From: Cryptomeria japonica
Taxonomy: Eukaryota; Streptophyta; Pinopsida; Cupressales; Cupressaceae
NCBI RefSeq assembly: GCF_030272615.1
Contig: NC_081407.1
Coordinates: 268,820,575 to 268,884,574, forward strand
DNA: 64,000 bases
Direction of reading: 5' to 3'
The first letter of the stretch is position 1. Each line of letters starts with the position of its first letter. Both the position numbers and the translations under genes were made by a program. The notes under the pieces are model-generated. The model saw nothing but the letters and a program-made list of their open reading frames with translations, ran no database searches and was not told where the DNA came from. Positions 35,581 through 47,745 of this stretch are shown piece after piece.

Positions 35581-37304
35581 TGTTGGTGTAAATAATTATT
35601 CATCTTGGATATTATTACACTTACTTAAGTTTACTTAGGAAATGCATTTCATAGTAGTTTGGGTATGAGACACTTGGGGGTAGGCCAACCCCGTAAGGGG
35701 TTGTTTTTTTTTCCTTTTTTTAATAATTTTTTTTTTTTATAATTTAAAAAAAAAATGTTTTTTTAATAATTAAAAAAACAAAAACTTTTTTTAATTTTTT
35801 TTAAATAAGTTTTTTTTAATAATAAGAAAAAAATAAACTTTTTTATAAAATTTTTTTTATCTTTAATAAATTTTTATTAAAGTTTTTTTGCATGGGCATA
35901 ATAAGTTGTTTTTATTTAGATTTTTAAAATATTTTAAAAACACAAACATCATTGAATAAGTCAAATTGGGAACACTTTTTTTCTTGTCACTTCATACCTG
36001 TCTTGCAGTGCTTCCAACCGGCAGTCAAGGGGGGGGGTTGATTTGCTCCTTTATATCTCTTGGCCACATCCCAATCGGAGGTGTCTTTTTCTGCAATATT
36101 CTATAGGGCTTCTTGGTGGCATCATCTTCATGTTTCCAGATTTGCACTAGCATGTTGTATGCTCTTGCATGAGCAATGTTGTACTCGCACTATCATAAAG
36201 TGCCACACCTCTTTGTATCTTGTCATTGTTGACATATTTGATGTAATCCTCTTGTACACATAGATTAGGAATATCTTGTGAGACTTGGTGCGTGGCTTCA
36301 GTTGAGACTTAGATTGTACACATTTGTGCATGACTCCCGTGAGACTTGGATTGTACTGGTATTTCTGCTATTTTTGAGTATCTAGATGATGCTCACAGCA
36401 GGTTGTCTCCATGCCTGATCTTCTTTTTGTTGCAGCGAGTGATTCATCGTCATCGACTTGGTACCTGGTTTTGTCACACTTTGACATTATTGGTGCAACA
36501 TTGGCTCTCTTTCTTCCTTATGGGGAGGTATTTTGGTCATCATCATTGGACCATCTTTGCAGGAGATTCGACATTGAGGGGGGCTTCATGGTCTCTTCTT
36601 CTCTCTTGTGGGGGGACACAATTTTGTTCTTCTCATTCATCATTGAGAGCATTATGTGCTTTCATCATCTCTCTTTTGGGGGAGGGTTTTTTCCCATTGG
36701 GTTTTTCTCTCTTTCCCCACTTTGTGAGAGATTTCATTGCATTGGTTTTCATGCATTTGCATTTGTACATGGGTACCTAACATGGCCTAGTAGCCGGGAC
36801 CCATCTTGCATTGCTTAGTTGCATTGTAGACTTTAGTGCATTCCCCTAAGTTGCACTTAAGGGGGGGTGTTGGTGTAAATAATTATTCATCTTGGATATT
36901 ATTACACTTACTTAAGTTTACTTAGGAAATGCATTTCATAGTAGTTTGGGTATGAGACACTTGGGTGTTTGTGCCACATTGGGATAGTGTGTGTAGGAGA
37001 ATTTCCACCTTTTATGGTGTTGATCTTGTTGTTACACTCCACATTTAGTGGGTGATCCACCTCATGTGGAATATTATGTTGTTTCTCCTACCTACCCTTG
37101 TTTCTTATTGAGCCACATGTCATGTTTGTGTGCTCACATATCCATATCACCTTGCCTATATAAGCAGGCTCATATTCATTGTATGTAACGAACGCTTAAT
37201 GATCAACTTTTTCATCTTGATAGAGTACAATTTATTTCTATCATCTATTTTGTTCTCTCTTATCTGTGCTTTCCATTGCCTCTTGATCTTGGCAAAATCT
37301 CACA
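35581..37304 (+). mobile_element. Nested non-autonomous LTR element with deleted 5' LTR
   Basis: The first 100 bp (35581-35680) duplicate the start of the 437-bp LTR at 36868-37304 (TGTTGGTGTAAATAATT); the rest of the 5' LTR is gone. A polypurine tract (ttaaggggggg, 36858-36867) precedes the 3' LTR. TSD is atggc (35576-35580) and agggc (37305-37309), one mismatch; joining them restores the minisatellite sequence atggcttatcc. The interior is an A/T-homopolymer tract (35700-35950), a 9-G run (36029-36037) and 36060-36850. That last part is open in two overlapping plus frames but has no recognisable domain. Confidence 0.8.
36868..37304 (+). mobile_element. 3' LTR of the nested element, with TATA box
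   Basis: 437 bp, TGTTGGTGTAAA to AAATCTCACA. Contains TATATAAG at 37157-37164, a plausible U3 promoter, with the transcription start expected some 30 bp later. Confidence 0.85.
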
Positions 37305-37309
37305 AGGGC

Positions 37310-37640
37310 TTATCCATAGATATCACTTCACATGATATCCACCATTATGGAATATCCATAGATATCACCTCATGAGATATCAATCATTATGACATATCTA
37401 TAGATATCACTTCACATGATATCCACCATAATGATATATACAACCATTATTGTGGGATCATCACCTTACAATAATGGTGAGATGTACAAGTGTTCATCAT
37501 TGTGAGATTGTCACCTCACAATGATATTCACCATGGCTCATCCAAAGGATAAACACACAAGTACAATAAAATCATCACAAACTCTCTCACGTGATGTTTG
37601 TCATGGAGTCACACACATGACATTCACCATGAACCATATC
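37310..37640. repeat. Palindromic minisatellite, right half
   Basis: Continuation of the array at 35290: tatcacttcacatgatatcc, ccaccattatgg and related units, then diverged forms (tgtgagattgtcacctcaca, acgtgatgtttgtcatg) to about 37640. Confidence 0.75.
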
Positions 37641-38886
37641 AGAGGGTGAGAAAAGAGCTTACACCTCAAGTCTCTCTAAAAGAGAAATACATTAAGCAAG
37701 AGTTTACACTTTAAACTTCTTTTGAAAATAATAATATATTAGTACCAGGATCCTTAGAAGTCAAATGAAGTAGATCATCTAGTTGCTCCCTCTATCACAG
37801 AAGCATATACTGCTCACATGGTCCCAATGATGGAATATATATTGCTCCAATAGACTCTCATCATCTGATATGATCCACATATGACTAAAGGTGCAAGATC
37901 CAAGACCACCTTGGACCTACTGTCATAAGATTGAGCCCTAGACCAGATAGGAATATGACCATCTTGAGATTAGAACATAGTCCTCATGCATTCCACTCCC
38001 TTCTACCAAAAAGGGTATCTTGATGTCAACGTACTGATCTCCTTGTTCAAGGTTGCCTTTGATGCTGAAATGTCAGGCTCCCTCTGACTGTTGATTCTTC
38101 CTCTTCAAAGAGACATCTCCAGCCACCAATTCAATTTCATGGCAACAACCTGTAATGCTTCCTCACAAGAGGTATGAAGCTCATCCACCCTTGAATGCAA
38201 TCTCCATCTTGAAAGCATTTAGAGAGATTAATAATAAATGTTTGATACTATCTTGAAGAGAAATATCAATGTTGGAATCATACATGGTTCTCTATAGCAT
38301 GAATTAATAACTCGAGACGAATGAACAACAAAGTTAACCCCTCCATCCCTGGTCATTGCACCGAACAAAAATGGGCTACCTTTCAAGACCTTCACAGAAA
38401 AAACCTTCCTCTTTCATGACACATTACATACAATACAACATGGAGCTCCCATCTTTAGTATATTTCATTCCATGATAAATCTGCAACTGAAATACCTAAA
38501 TCCTAGCTAAAATGAAAGCCCAAGAAAATTATGACAATATGAATTGAAGGAGATGAGTCACTTAAAAAAGCATGAGATTGAGATAGCATGAAGAAGAGGT
38601 TGAGATTATTTTATTAAATCATGTGGCTATGCCTTTGAAAGCAATGATCGCTACTTAGCACTCAGAAGATGTGATATTCTATTTTTGTTGCTTTCACTTT
38701 GCACTTTATACCCTTAAGCCCCTCCATTCACTCGTTTTTCATCTTTGCTTGGTAAATATCCAAAAATGGCATAACACTCCCACTACTATCACCATTATTC
38801 CTCTAACCATAGACTTCACAAATTTCTCTTTGAAGTTTGAATGTGAACTCCGTCGTGAATTAGGGCCTTTCCCGGGTTTCATACCC
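37641..38886. other. Interior of the 4.6 kb element, no gene
   Basis: No gag or pol motif on either strand; short open frames only. Because the minus-strand PBS lies at 38887-38898, this would be the 5' leader of the minus-strand transcript. Confidence 0.5.
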
Positions 38887-38898
38887 ACTCTGATACCA
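38887..38898 (-). other. Primer-binding site of the 4.6 kb element
   Basis: TGGTATCAGAGT on the minus strand, directly adjoining the LTR. It matches the initiator tRNA-Met PBS at 11 of 12 positions. Confidence 0.88.
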
Positions 38899-39342
38899 TG
38901 TTGAATTGATGTATATGCATTTTGTTGAATTTTATTCTATCATCAATTGTTTTAGAGAGGAAGATTTATTCTTCCTTTATACCTATCGGTGGTGCCCCTT
39001 CACCAAGGGTCACCACTCTTCCAAGTTGGTCTCCAATAATATAATAATTATTATATTATCATATAATATAATATTTATAATATAATTATATTATCACATT
39101 AAAATATAATTATATTATCTCATAATAATAATATAATATAATTATATTCTCTCAATAATAATACTATCACAATAAATATAATATAATTATATTGTCACAA
39201 TATTATCACAACCTTTATGTTGTCTATGTCGGCTTGAAGGAATCCAACCATAGCATCAACACTCCCTCTTAGTCGATTAGGCCACTTACATATTTGTCTT
39301 CCTCAGGCTGCAAGTGAAGACCGACACTACCAATCTTCAACA
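38899..39342 (-). mobile_element. 5' LTR of the 4.6 kb element
   Basis: 444 bp. The PBS on its left side identifies it as the 5' LTR in minus orientation. The AT-rich central tract differs in length and detail from the other LTR copy, while the flanking unique parts agree closely. Confidence 0.9.
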
Positions 39343-39597
39343 ACAAGTATTATTAATTTCAATATCACCTCTAGGATTAGATAGGTTTTCATTTGAAATA
39401 TCTACCAAAGGTTTTATGAAATCCAAATATTCCATTAATTTTTTAAAAATATCATCGTATAAAAACATGAATAATGAATGAAAACTTTGAGAAGGTTTAA
39501 ATGTAGGAATTTTTTTCAAAATCCTCATAATGTAATACATTGAAGTTGTATGAGAGAATGCAAGTAACATGAAATGAAATAAGCTATTATCTAACAC
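39343..39597 (-). pseudogene. Minus-strand coding remnant, N-terminal part
   Basis: Open frame starting MLDNSLFHFMLLAFSHTTSM, then LMEYLDFIKPLVDISNEN. It runs into the TSD and continues in frame at 34766 after removal of the 4.6 kb element. It lies about 145 bp inside the large element's right LTR. Likely a Gag-type protein by position; family not recognised. Confidence 0.5.
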
Positions 39598-39718
39598 ATG
39601 ATTTTGATAAAATAGCTAGTGAGTAATGTAATCACATGTGATATGGAAAACCAATCAGATTTTTTGAATTCCAACATGTAAAATCAGATTTGAATTACCA
39701 AATCAGAAATATACAAAA

Positions 39719-39733
39719 GCATCAGGTTCACCA
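39719..39733 (-). other. Candidate primer-binding site of the large element
   Basis: TGGTGAACCTGATGC on the minus strand, 8 bases inside the LTR edge. It has a PBS-like TGG start, but I cannot name the tRNA with confidence. Confidence 0.4.
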
Positions 39734-39741
39734 AAATGCAG

Positions 39742-41089
39742 TGGTAGAAAATAGGATTCACTAGCTATGTAAACAAGGAATTAACCTATTTCCAAGAAAG
39801 ATTACATTAATGAGAAGATGAAATCAATAGTTTAAATCTCCTTTGTTGTGAAAAGGGGCTTCTACTCCTCCTTGCAGGGATTGAATTGTATACAAAATAT
39901 GAAAATTGAATGCTAGATCTAGCGCTAAAGATGGAAAATTGATTTATTTTAGAATAAACAAGTAATTGTAGATCAACTATGAAGTTGTAACTATAGAGAT
40001 GAGATAAGGAAGATGAATGAAACTTGTGATTAAAAGTTGAGCCTAGAAAATGGGGACAAAGTAGCTTTGAGTGAATCTGTCCTTGGAATGTTAGATGGAG
40101 ACAAATTTTATTGATCTGGAACCAGAATGTTGCTCCAAATCCACCCCAAAATTTTTTATGAGGAATTTGTTGGACATTGTAGTGTGGATTGAATGTGTCC
40201 TCTTCTTTAAATTATGCCTACAAAAGTTGGATCTAACAATTTTTGTCTATTCTACCTAATTTCAAATTTTATAGCTCTTGAACCTGTCACTTGCACATAG
40301 AAAGAGAAGATATATGTTGGGAATAGGGGTTTCCCCAAGTCAAACCCTAGGTTTAGAATTAACCTTTGAAATGAATTAAAAAACTGAAGCAAAATATTGA
40401 GTAATATACCTTAGATCTGTTGTAGATGGTTGTAGGCTGATGATGTAATGCTCTTTGAATATGATCACAAGTGTTGATGCAATAACATGACATGACATGA
40501 CATGAAAAGGCATGAATGACCTAATCATAAAGACATTCTTGCATGGTGATTGGTGTAATTTGATGCTCTATTGTGTGTAGATCTTGAAGAATGTTTGAAG
40601 TATATGGTGGGATTAAATGTCACCTTGATGCCCTATAAATGCTTGTAGATCAAAATTCTTGATAGCAAATACTTGTGATGATAAAATGAATTAGAGGAAT
40701 GCTATTATTAAGGGTTATCAAGGTATTTCCTTAATTAGACTGACCTCCAGTGGTTAAATTGAGATACCATGATCCAAAAGCAATAGGTAGGAAATGTGCA
40801 TTGGCCTATTCAATTTGGGCCCAGTTTGGGAGGACAAGGGTGCTCTAAGAACCACTGTCCAGGACAAGGGCACCCTAGAAATATTTTGTCCACCCAAAAC
40901 TATGTGAATAGTTTGGAGATGGTTTGGACATAGCCCAAGATAGAGGTTTGAACCATCATGTGAAAGATGACATTAGTTTTGATGTAAAAGGCTAGAAATA
41001 GGCTTGGATGAGAGCTCAAATAGGTCACACTAAGTTAGGGGCACAAAAAGCGATGTAAATTGTATATGGTTATAGTTTAGAATGGTACA
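39742..41089 (-). mobile_element. 5' LTR of the large element
   Basis: 1348 bp direct repeat of 29273-31936, uninterrupted. It differs from the left copy by many substitutions and small indels, so the element is old. Confidence 0.75.
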
Positions 41090-41302
41090 CATGTTACACA
41101 TAGATATACAATTGAATTACCCATAAACACAATTATACTATCCCACAACCTATTATTCATAGGTATATGACTAGATGGGGGTGGTTAATTTTACACTTGT
41201 ATGAATTTTATATATCTTCAACTATGTAGACTTGCACACTTGGGATGACAACCTACTCTATTTATAATATTTCTATAATATATATTTACATAGATCTATG
41301 AG
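41090..41302. other. Unassigned AT-rich spacer
   Basis: About 210 bp between the large element and a solo LTR. Nothing recognised. Confidence 0.4.
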
Positions 41303-41307
41303 GTATA

Positions 41308-42560
41308 TGTTGAATATACCAACACACAAGACAACTAAGAGGGAGGGTGAATCGGTTGTATAAAATCTTAAGCTTATTTCACAAATTAGATCTGCAACAA
41401 CTTAACTTTAAGATATAATCCATAGAAAGATATGAAAATGAAACATCAAACAAACCATGCACAATGAGACCCCAAATTTTACATGGAAAACCCTCTTAGG
41501 GAAAAAACAATAGAGAAGCTATTCTCAATATATGAACACCTATTAGGGTGACACTAGTTAAGGTGATTTTTACAAAGAAAGGCTCACTGCTAGAGGGCTC
41601 ACTGCCTGCCAAAAAGAAAGAAGAGGCTCATTGCCAAAATGAAGAATAATAAAAGAGAAAGAATCCACCACAAATGCACTTTTACAACTAAAATATCTGT
41701 AGATATCTTCAGCTCATTGCTTCCGGTATCTAATACATGAAAGCTCACACAACTCAACTCTTTTCACCAACTCAACACCAATTGTCAAACTATTAGGAAT
41801 ACAAATCCTCTTTCATACACCTTCATCACATTCCACTTTCTTTCACCCATATACACACATATGCATATACCTTCATTACAATATCTAAGCATCACTATAT
41901 ATATCATCCTCTCATATGCAAAATCTCCTAAGATCAGCTAAGCAACTTAACCAAACACAATTCAAATTATGTTGGCACTAAACATTCCATGGTGGAGAAG
42001 AATGTAAAGTGGACTACAACACATCTTAATTAGGACCAAAATGGTTATCAAACACGTTATACAAAAGTCCATAATCATGGGAGCAACAAAGTAGAGTGCA
42101 AACATTTGAGGTCAGCCAAGTCTAGAGTAAACACCATCAAACTTGAAAATCATGCTTCTGAAGCCCAATAATATGTGCTAATTGAATAGAATGAAGCTAA
42201 GAACATTATCATCCTAATTCCAAAACCACAATTCCAAATATTGTAACAAGAAGAAATGTGAAGAATGCATTTCACACAGGAACATTGTCAAACACTATCA
42301 ACCATACTGGTAAACACAACTTCCTCATCATAGCAATCTAGAGTACTAAATCTAGAATATAACATCTCCAAACATAGCTTAACAACATGTCCAAACTGCA
42401 AGAATAGATACTCAACATAGAAGATATGCAAATTAAATTACCCAGCACAACTGCATAGAATGCTCAACAACACTTATACCAAGCAGTCACTAATGGAAAC
42501 CAAAGCATGTTGACAACAATGACAACATATAAGCAACTAATTCTAATTATCCTTGCAACA
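41308..42560 (-). mobile_element. Solo Copia-type LTR, minus strand
   Basis: About 1253 bp, tgttgaatataccaac to ccttgcaaca in plus orientation. It has the minus-strand U5 module at 41481-41510 (tacatggaaaaccc, then agggaaaaaac) and agggagggtgaatcgg at 41339. The TSD is gtata (41303-41307) and atata (42561-42565), 4 of 5. An alternative right edge is gacaaca near 42526. Confidence 0.65.
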
Positions 42561-42565
42561 ATATA

Positions 42566-42992
42566 GTCCTTTCTAGACATGTCTTTTGTTACAATTAATT
42601 GCACTCTTGGATATTTTATATTTCACACCATTCACTATGGATACACATACAAAATAATGAGAATTTTCTTATAAAACATTCATAATATTCACCATTAATT
42701 ATTTTAGACTATCTCATCCTAATAGAAAAAGTGTAAAGGCTTCTATTATGTTTACTATACACCTCACTTATTCAAGTTCACTCATAAATTATTGATGTAT
42801 AGAAAAATAGAGTGCTTTGAGGGTTCACAAAAGAATACCAAGGTTCCATAATATGTCACATAAATAATCTTGTGTGAAATTAATGAAATGGTTTTTTAAC
42901 AAATCACCCTTAGCTCTTGGGTTTTCATCTAGTATTCAATATGTAACTCATCAAGATATATTATTCTTCAATAATTGAGCTAACATTAGTAT
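42566..42992. other. Unassigned spacer
   Basis: About 430 bp of AT-rich sequence between two solo LTRs. No gene or repeat recognised. Confidence 0.4.
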
Positions 42993-44217
42993 TGTTGATC
43001 ACGTTGAAAGCATTGGAATACTGAGAGGGGGGGGGGGGGGGTGAATCAGTATTCTTACAAATTCAAAAACAATAAAATTTTCACCAATTATAACTATTAT
43101 CAAACACACTTGACTGATATAGAGAAGTTAATGCATAATAGACATGAAGAACACAACCACAAGATAAACACCAGATTTTATATGTGGAAAACCCAAATAG
43201 GAAAAACCACAGAGAGTGTTAACACTCAGGAGAATATAACTAGTTATAGTTTGAGTTTACAAAGGGGTGGCTCACTGCTAGATTACAAAAATGGCTCACT
43301 GTCAGACTGCTCACCGCACATATACAAAAGAAGGCTAGTTGTCAGAATGCTCACTGCAACTGGAAAGGTTGAACTAAAAAGGTTTGCATCTCCAAATGCA
43401 TGGGATCAATTCCAAGTTCAAGCTCAGATTACAAATCTCAAACTCTATAGTAGATCTAGTTAGAGATCTCTGTACAACTATCCTGCAACAAGTTTGATAA
43501 AGGACTACTGTACTACTACAACATTGGTTGCCTTTGTTGTCCACAACTCACACTTCACACACTCTCCCATCTTTGCTACCAACTATCTTTCATACATCAC
43601 TCACCTTCACATTCATACTCACTTGTTCGATCTCACATACCACTACATATTTATATGTATATATATACCAGAGGGTATAGATACAAAATAGTGTGTTGAC
43701 CAAACCCAACACATTACCAATATGCTCATGTCGACCTCCGCAAGAGTTCTACACACTTCCTTTTCATACTCCGATTATCAATGCATATATCAGGATTACC
43801 AAAAAGGGGCAGAGTCATTTGGACCCAAGAATACTAACCCATTATCTCAAGATAAATTTCAATATCCCCAAAAAGGTAGATTCCACACGAACCAAGGAAA
43901 CCACAACACAAAAATTGAAGAGATACTTCTGATAATTACCAAAGTTGCTAACACTGGGACACAAAACTAATATCGAGATCAATAAGAAATCCTAATAGTG
44001 GGATACCAGGATCAATGAGAACTCAATGAATCCACAAAAATCGTCATCTAGAGTTGTCCATGGTGCATAATAAATCCTAACCAAAACCACAACATCTGAA
44101 CTCCACAAACATAGTGCATATAATATCTATAACATCCATATTATCCAGACTAATATCCGGGCCTCAAAACATAGTCTGGTCCAAAACTGAATGACTGGTT
44201 TGAAATCAATGACAACA
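42993..44217 (-). mobile_element. Solo Copia-type LTR, minus strand (approximate)
   Basis: The left edge tgttgatcacgttg is followed by a 15-G tract (43027-43041) and gtgaatcag. The U5 module is present on the minus strand (43178-43210: tatgtggaaaaccc, then aggaaaaaccac). The right edge is set at gacaaca (44217), where the minus strand would start TGTTGTCATTGATTTC like related LTRs. No TSD is visible (agtat and ttatt), so the right edge is uncertain. Open frames 43041-43463, 43494-43691 and 43693-43970 are incidental. Confidence 0.55.
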
Positions 44218-44934
44218 TTATTCATACAAGTCTAATAAGTACAACATCATTTAGACATATCTTGAGAATTTGTGCATCGTTATTTGAGATGAAATCACAC
44301 ACACAACCATTACCTTTCACTCACCACTTTTGAAGACTAGTCAAGGTAGGGTAATATATAGTTAACATAAAAGTGTAGGGTAAAATATAGATAAAATTAA
44401 AAAAGGTAAAATACCCAACAACTTTATGTTTAGTTTCTATATAACATGGAAGATGTTATGGGGATTATGTCTTCTCAATGAAGGGTGAATTATCTAAGAA
44501 TAATTTTATAATCCTCAAGGAACCTTGTGTAGGATCTAAAATTACTTTATGCCACCTGATGCTACTTTTTACTAATCTATGGCATTACATTCTACCACAC
44601 ATTATCTTCTAGTCCTTTGTGGACCACTTGTTGGTCATTCATGTAGCCAACAATCTCACACATATGCCACTTATAAAATATTTGATCTTAGAGATAAACT
44701 ATGAAACTATTATTTCTCAAAAATTGTCACACCTAAAATAATTGTCCAAATCTATAAGGTTATGTAGGGTCCCTTCACAATAACCTCTCTCATTTTTTGA
44801 ATCTCCAATTCATTTGAATATGGTGATAATTTTCAAATGTTGCAAAAAGATTCATTTACATTTAGTAAAAATTTACAGGATTTTTTTTGTACTGTGCATT
44901 GTGGGGCCAAACTGATATGGATAATTTATTGTAG
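44218..44934. other. Unassigned region before the Gypsy protease
   Basis: Could be degraded 5' portion of the Gypsy element that follows. No readable motif. Confidence 0.35.
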
Positions 44935-46075
44935 TAGATAACAAGGTTTGAGTTGATGTCTATGATGGGTGATCATTTTGGATTCATGAGAATACTCTAC
45001 TAATTTTGTGGTTTTGTAGTCAAAAACCAATTTAGGAGGTTATCCATTAATCCTTGGACAACCATGGTTGGCTACTACTAATGTTTGTATCGGTTGTAGG
45101 TTTGACTATATGATTATCTCAAATGGGAATGTGGCCTTGAAACTGGTCCTTTATCCTCTAGCTTAGTGCCATGCTAATATAGAAAAATCCATATAGATTA
45201 ATCTAGAGGATGGGGATCAAAATTCCTTTTAGTTTGTCATGATAGTAGAGAGGAGTCCCATGATGGCATCCAAGATGAAAATGCAATTATTTCTCATATT
45301 ATGCAAAACTCTAATGGTTTGGACTCACAATGAGAGGATTTCCTATCTTATCTAACTTGTCCACTTCATAACCTCTTGCCTAGTGAGGATGCATCTAAAT
45401 CACATATATTTTATGACATCTTGATGGATAACCAAATTCTCAATATATCTAGTCTAGAAATTTCCTTAGTCATGACAAAAACTAGCCCTATAGAAGTGTT
45501 TCTAGGTAAGACACTTAACATAAGCAATGAATTGAGTACATCCCAACTTGTTGACCTACCATAGATGCTTCAAGCTAATGCTTTTTCATTTTCATGAGAT
45601 TATCTTGACATGAAAGATATTGATATGAGTATGTGCATTTATAAAATATACATCAATGAGGGTTGTAGACTAGTAAGACAACCACAAAGAAGGATGAATC
45701 CAATACTTAGAGATATAGTTAAGGGTAAACTGCAAAAGCTTTTGGATGTAGGATTTAGGGTAATTCAGATAGTGAATGGTTGTCACCATGTTAAGTATGC
45801 CTAATAAGGAGGTAAATGGTGAGTGTGTGTAGACTATAGAGAGATGAATGCAATAGGGAGAAAATGCCATTTTCCTTTGCCTTTTACTAACCAAGTTGTG
45901 GATTCTCTAGTTGACAAAAGGTATTCTCCTTCCTAGATAAGTTGAGAGGCTATAATCAGATCAAGATAGCCCCTAAGGATAAAGACAAGAATACCTTCAC
46001 ATGCCCATGGGAGGCACAACACCTATTTAGTATTGACTTTTGGATTATGTAATGCACTAGCTACCTTTTAAAGAG
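44935..46075 (+). pseudogene. Non-chromoviral Gypsy protease and RT, 5' part
   Basis: Decayed. About 44980-45150 reads LDS, stop, EYSTNFVVL, then NLGGYPLILGQPWLATTNVC, the protease C-terminal region of Tat/Athila-type Gypsy. 45610-45804 reads the RT N-terminus: RLVRQPQRRMNPILRDIVKG. Then come a VCVDYREMN-type motif (about 45823-45850), HFPLPFTNQVVDSL, a broken middle, and LVLTFGLCNALATF with a stop at about 46060. It is cut at the TSD ttgcc (46076-46080) and resumes at 57712. Many stops and shifts. Confidence 0.85.
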
Positions 46076-46183
46076 TTGCCTATCACAACCCTCCTCTATC
46101 ACTTTTGATTTAAATACAATTCTATTACGTTTTGGTTAAATTACTTGAAATGATTGAATAAATGTTATAAAAGAATAAAATGA

Positions 46184-46185
46184 AT

Positions 46186-46213
<28 letters not shown>
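46184..46213. repeat. (CA)n microsatellite in the 5' LTR
   Basis: About 30 bp of CA. The same site in the 3' LTR (54367-54382) has about 16 bp, so the tract changed length after insertion. Confidence 0.9.
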
Positions 46214-46216
<3 letters not shown>

Positions 46217-46755
46217 GAGAATATAATTCAAAAGGCATTATTTTTATTTATTTATTTTCCATTCCCAATTATGGTACATGTTGTAGGAAGAATAAGAAGC
46301 TTCTAGATGAATCTCCACCACCTTGCATGTAACTCCCCCACTAAGTTTAATCAATTTGCATGAGTCCAATATTGGAAAAGAATCTCTTTTTTTAATTAAA
46401 TTTTCTAGATAGTGGAATTGAGGGATTTTTCTTATAAATGATATGCAACTTTTCAAAAATGGGAGTTGGTTATTCCTTGAAGAAATTCTTTTCTCAAGTA
46501 ATTGTTTGGTAGTCATATTTCATTTTGGAGAATAGCTAAGGTTGCTTTGGAGAAATTTTTCCAAGCTTGAAGGATCAAGGGAGGCTAATTGAAGGATTCA
46601 TAAGGGATTCTACATCAAGTTGCAAGTATCCAGGTTCTTTTAATTTATTTTATTTTATTTTACTTGAGCCATGCATCTTATTCTTGCTGTGAATTAGATT
46701 AGATCAATCGTGGTTCAATTCATTGCTGAAAAATAGATTAGATCAATCTCATTTT

Positions 46756-47060
46756 CAACTCCTTGCTGTAAATTGGATTAATTTAATAAATCTTATTTTA
46801 GATACATGTTGTGAATTAGTTTTGATGAATAAAATCTCGTTTTCAACTCCTTGCTGTAAAATGGATTAATTTAATAAAATCTTGTTTTAGATACATGTTG
46901 TGAATTAATTTCGATGAATAAAATCTCGTTTTCAACTCCTTGCTATAAATTGGATTAATTTAATAAAATCTTGTTTTAGATACATGTTGTGAATTAGTTT
47001 TGATGAATAAAATCTCATTTTCAACTCCTTGTTGTGAATTGGATTAATTTAATAAAATCT
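46756..47060 (+). repeat. 88-bp tandem repeats in the 5' LTR
   Basis: Four units beginning caactccttgct (46756, 46844, 46933, 47022), each containing ttggattaatttaataaa and ttttgatgaataaaatctc. The 3' LTR also carries four units (about 54887-55200). These were present before integration. Confidence 0.85.
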
Positions 47061-47524
47061 TGTTCATTTTTCTTGCTGTGAATGAATCAAATTCTCCTGT
47101 ATGAATAAGTTAACTTCTTTGTAAATAGAAGACGTCTGATAACAAAATATAAATCTCAGTATATCCATTATTCTCTGAGGAAGCGAAATATAAGTCTGTC
47201 TCTGTGAATTTTAGACTGAAAAATAGAATATAAATTCCCTTGTGTGAGCTTTGTATTTCTGAGTATAATCATTTATCTTTCAATTATTTGTACATTGCTA
47301 GGATTGAATTAATCTCCTTGGGTTGTTTTATCTTTGTGATTAAATTCATATTCACATAAAATATTCCTTTTGTTATATTTATGTCTCTCTTATATTGTAA
47401 ATAGACTGGAAATAAAACAGAAATATTCAACCACATTTACTTATATATATATATATATTATTAAATTTATATCAACAAAAATGAACATATTAAACATTGC
47501 AAGAAATTTTAAATTTTGAAATCA

Positions 47525-47745
47525 CGCCATTTGTGAGTGTCGGGTGGCGTGCAGGCTAGTGGAGGCGGTTTAGTAACCGTCGGGGAAGCGGTACCCTCCA
47601 CTTCCCATACGATCATTGTCACGACAGTGGCAGCATGGTAGTGGAGGGGACCACGGGGTCCCCTCACCACTGCGGGCCTGCTTCCGCAGTACCTGTAGTG
47701 GTGATGGGACCCGTGGGTCCCACTCCCACTCCCTCCATTTCATCC
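47525..47745. repeat. GC-rich palindromic block in the 5' LTR
   Basis: Sharp GC-rich island in an AT-rich LTR, with nested inverted repeats: gggacccgtgggtccc (47707-47722), ggggaccacggggtcccc (47646-47663) and cattgtcacgacagtgg. The 3' LTR copy lies at 55750-55970. It can fold into strong stems. Role unknown. Confidence 0.8.

Larger units (their letters stand above)
34767..39342 (-). mobile_element. Non-autonomous LTR element of 4.6 kb with perfect TSD
   Basis: LTRs at 34767-35216 and 38899-39342, tgttgaattgatg to cttcaaca, flanked by acaag at 34762-34766 and 39343-39347. The minus-strand PBS TGGTATCAGAGT abuts the right LTR (38887-38898). A purine tract (gatgagagggag on the minus strand) abuts the left LTR at 35217-35228. 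The interior has no gag or pol; it holds a palindromic minisatellite split by another LTR element. It must be mobilised in trans by an autonomous relative. LTR size (about 450 bp) differs from all other LTRs here except 36868-37304. Confidence 0.9.

Noticed and set aside
36346-36818. Two overlapping plus-strand open frames of about 140 codons
   Set aside because: They overlap in different frames, have no recognisable domain and lie in the untranslated interior just before a polypurine tract and 3' LTR.
43041-43970. Open frames inside the LTR at 42993-44217
   Set aside because: They start within the U5 module and G tract of a Copia-type LTR; LTRs of this type are non-coding.
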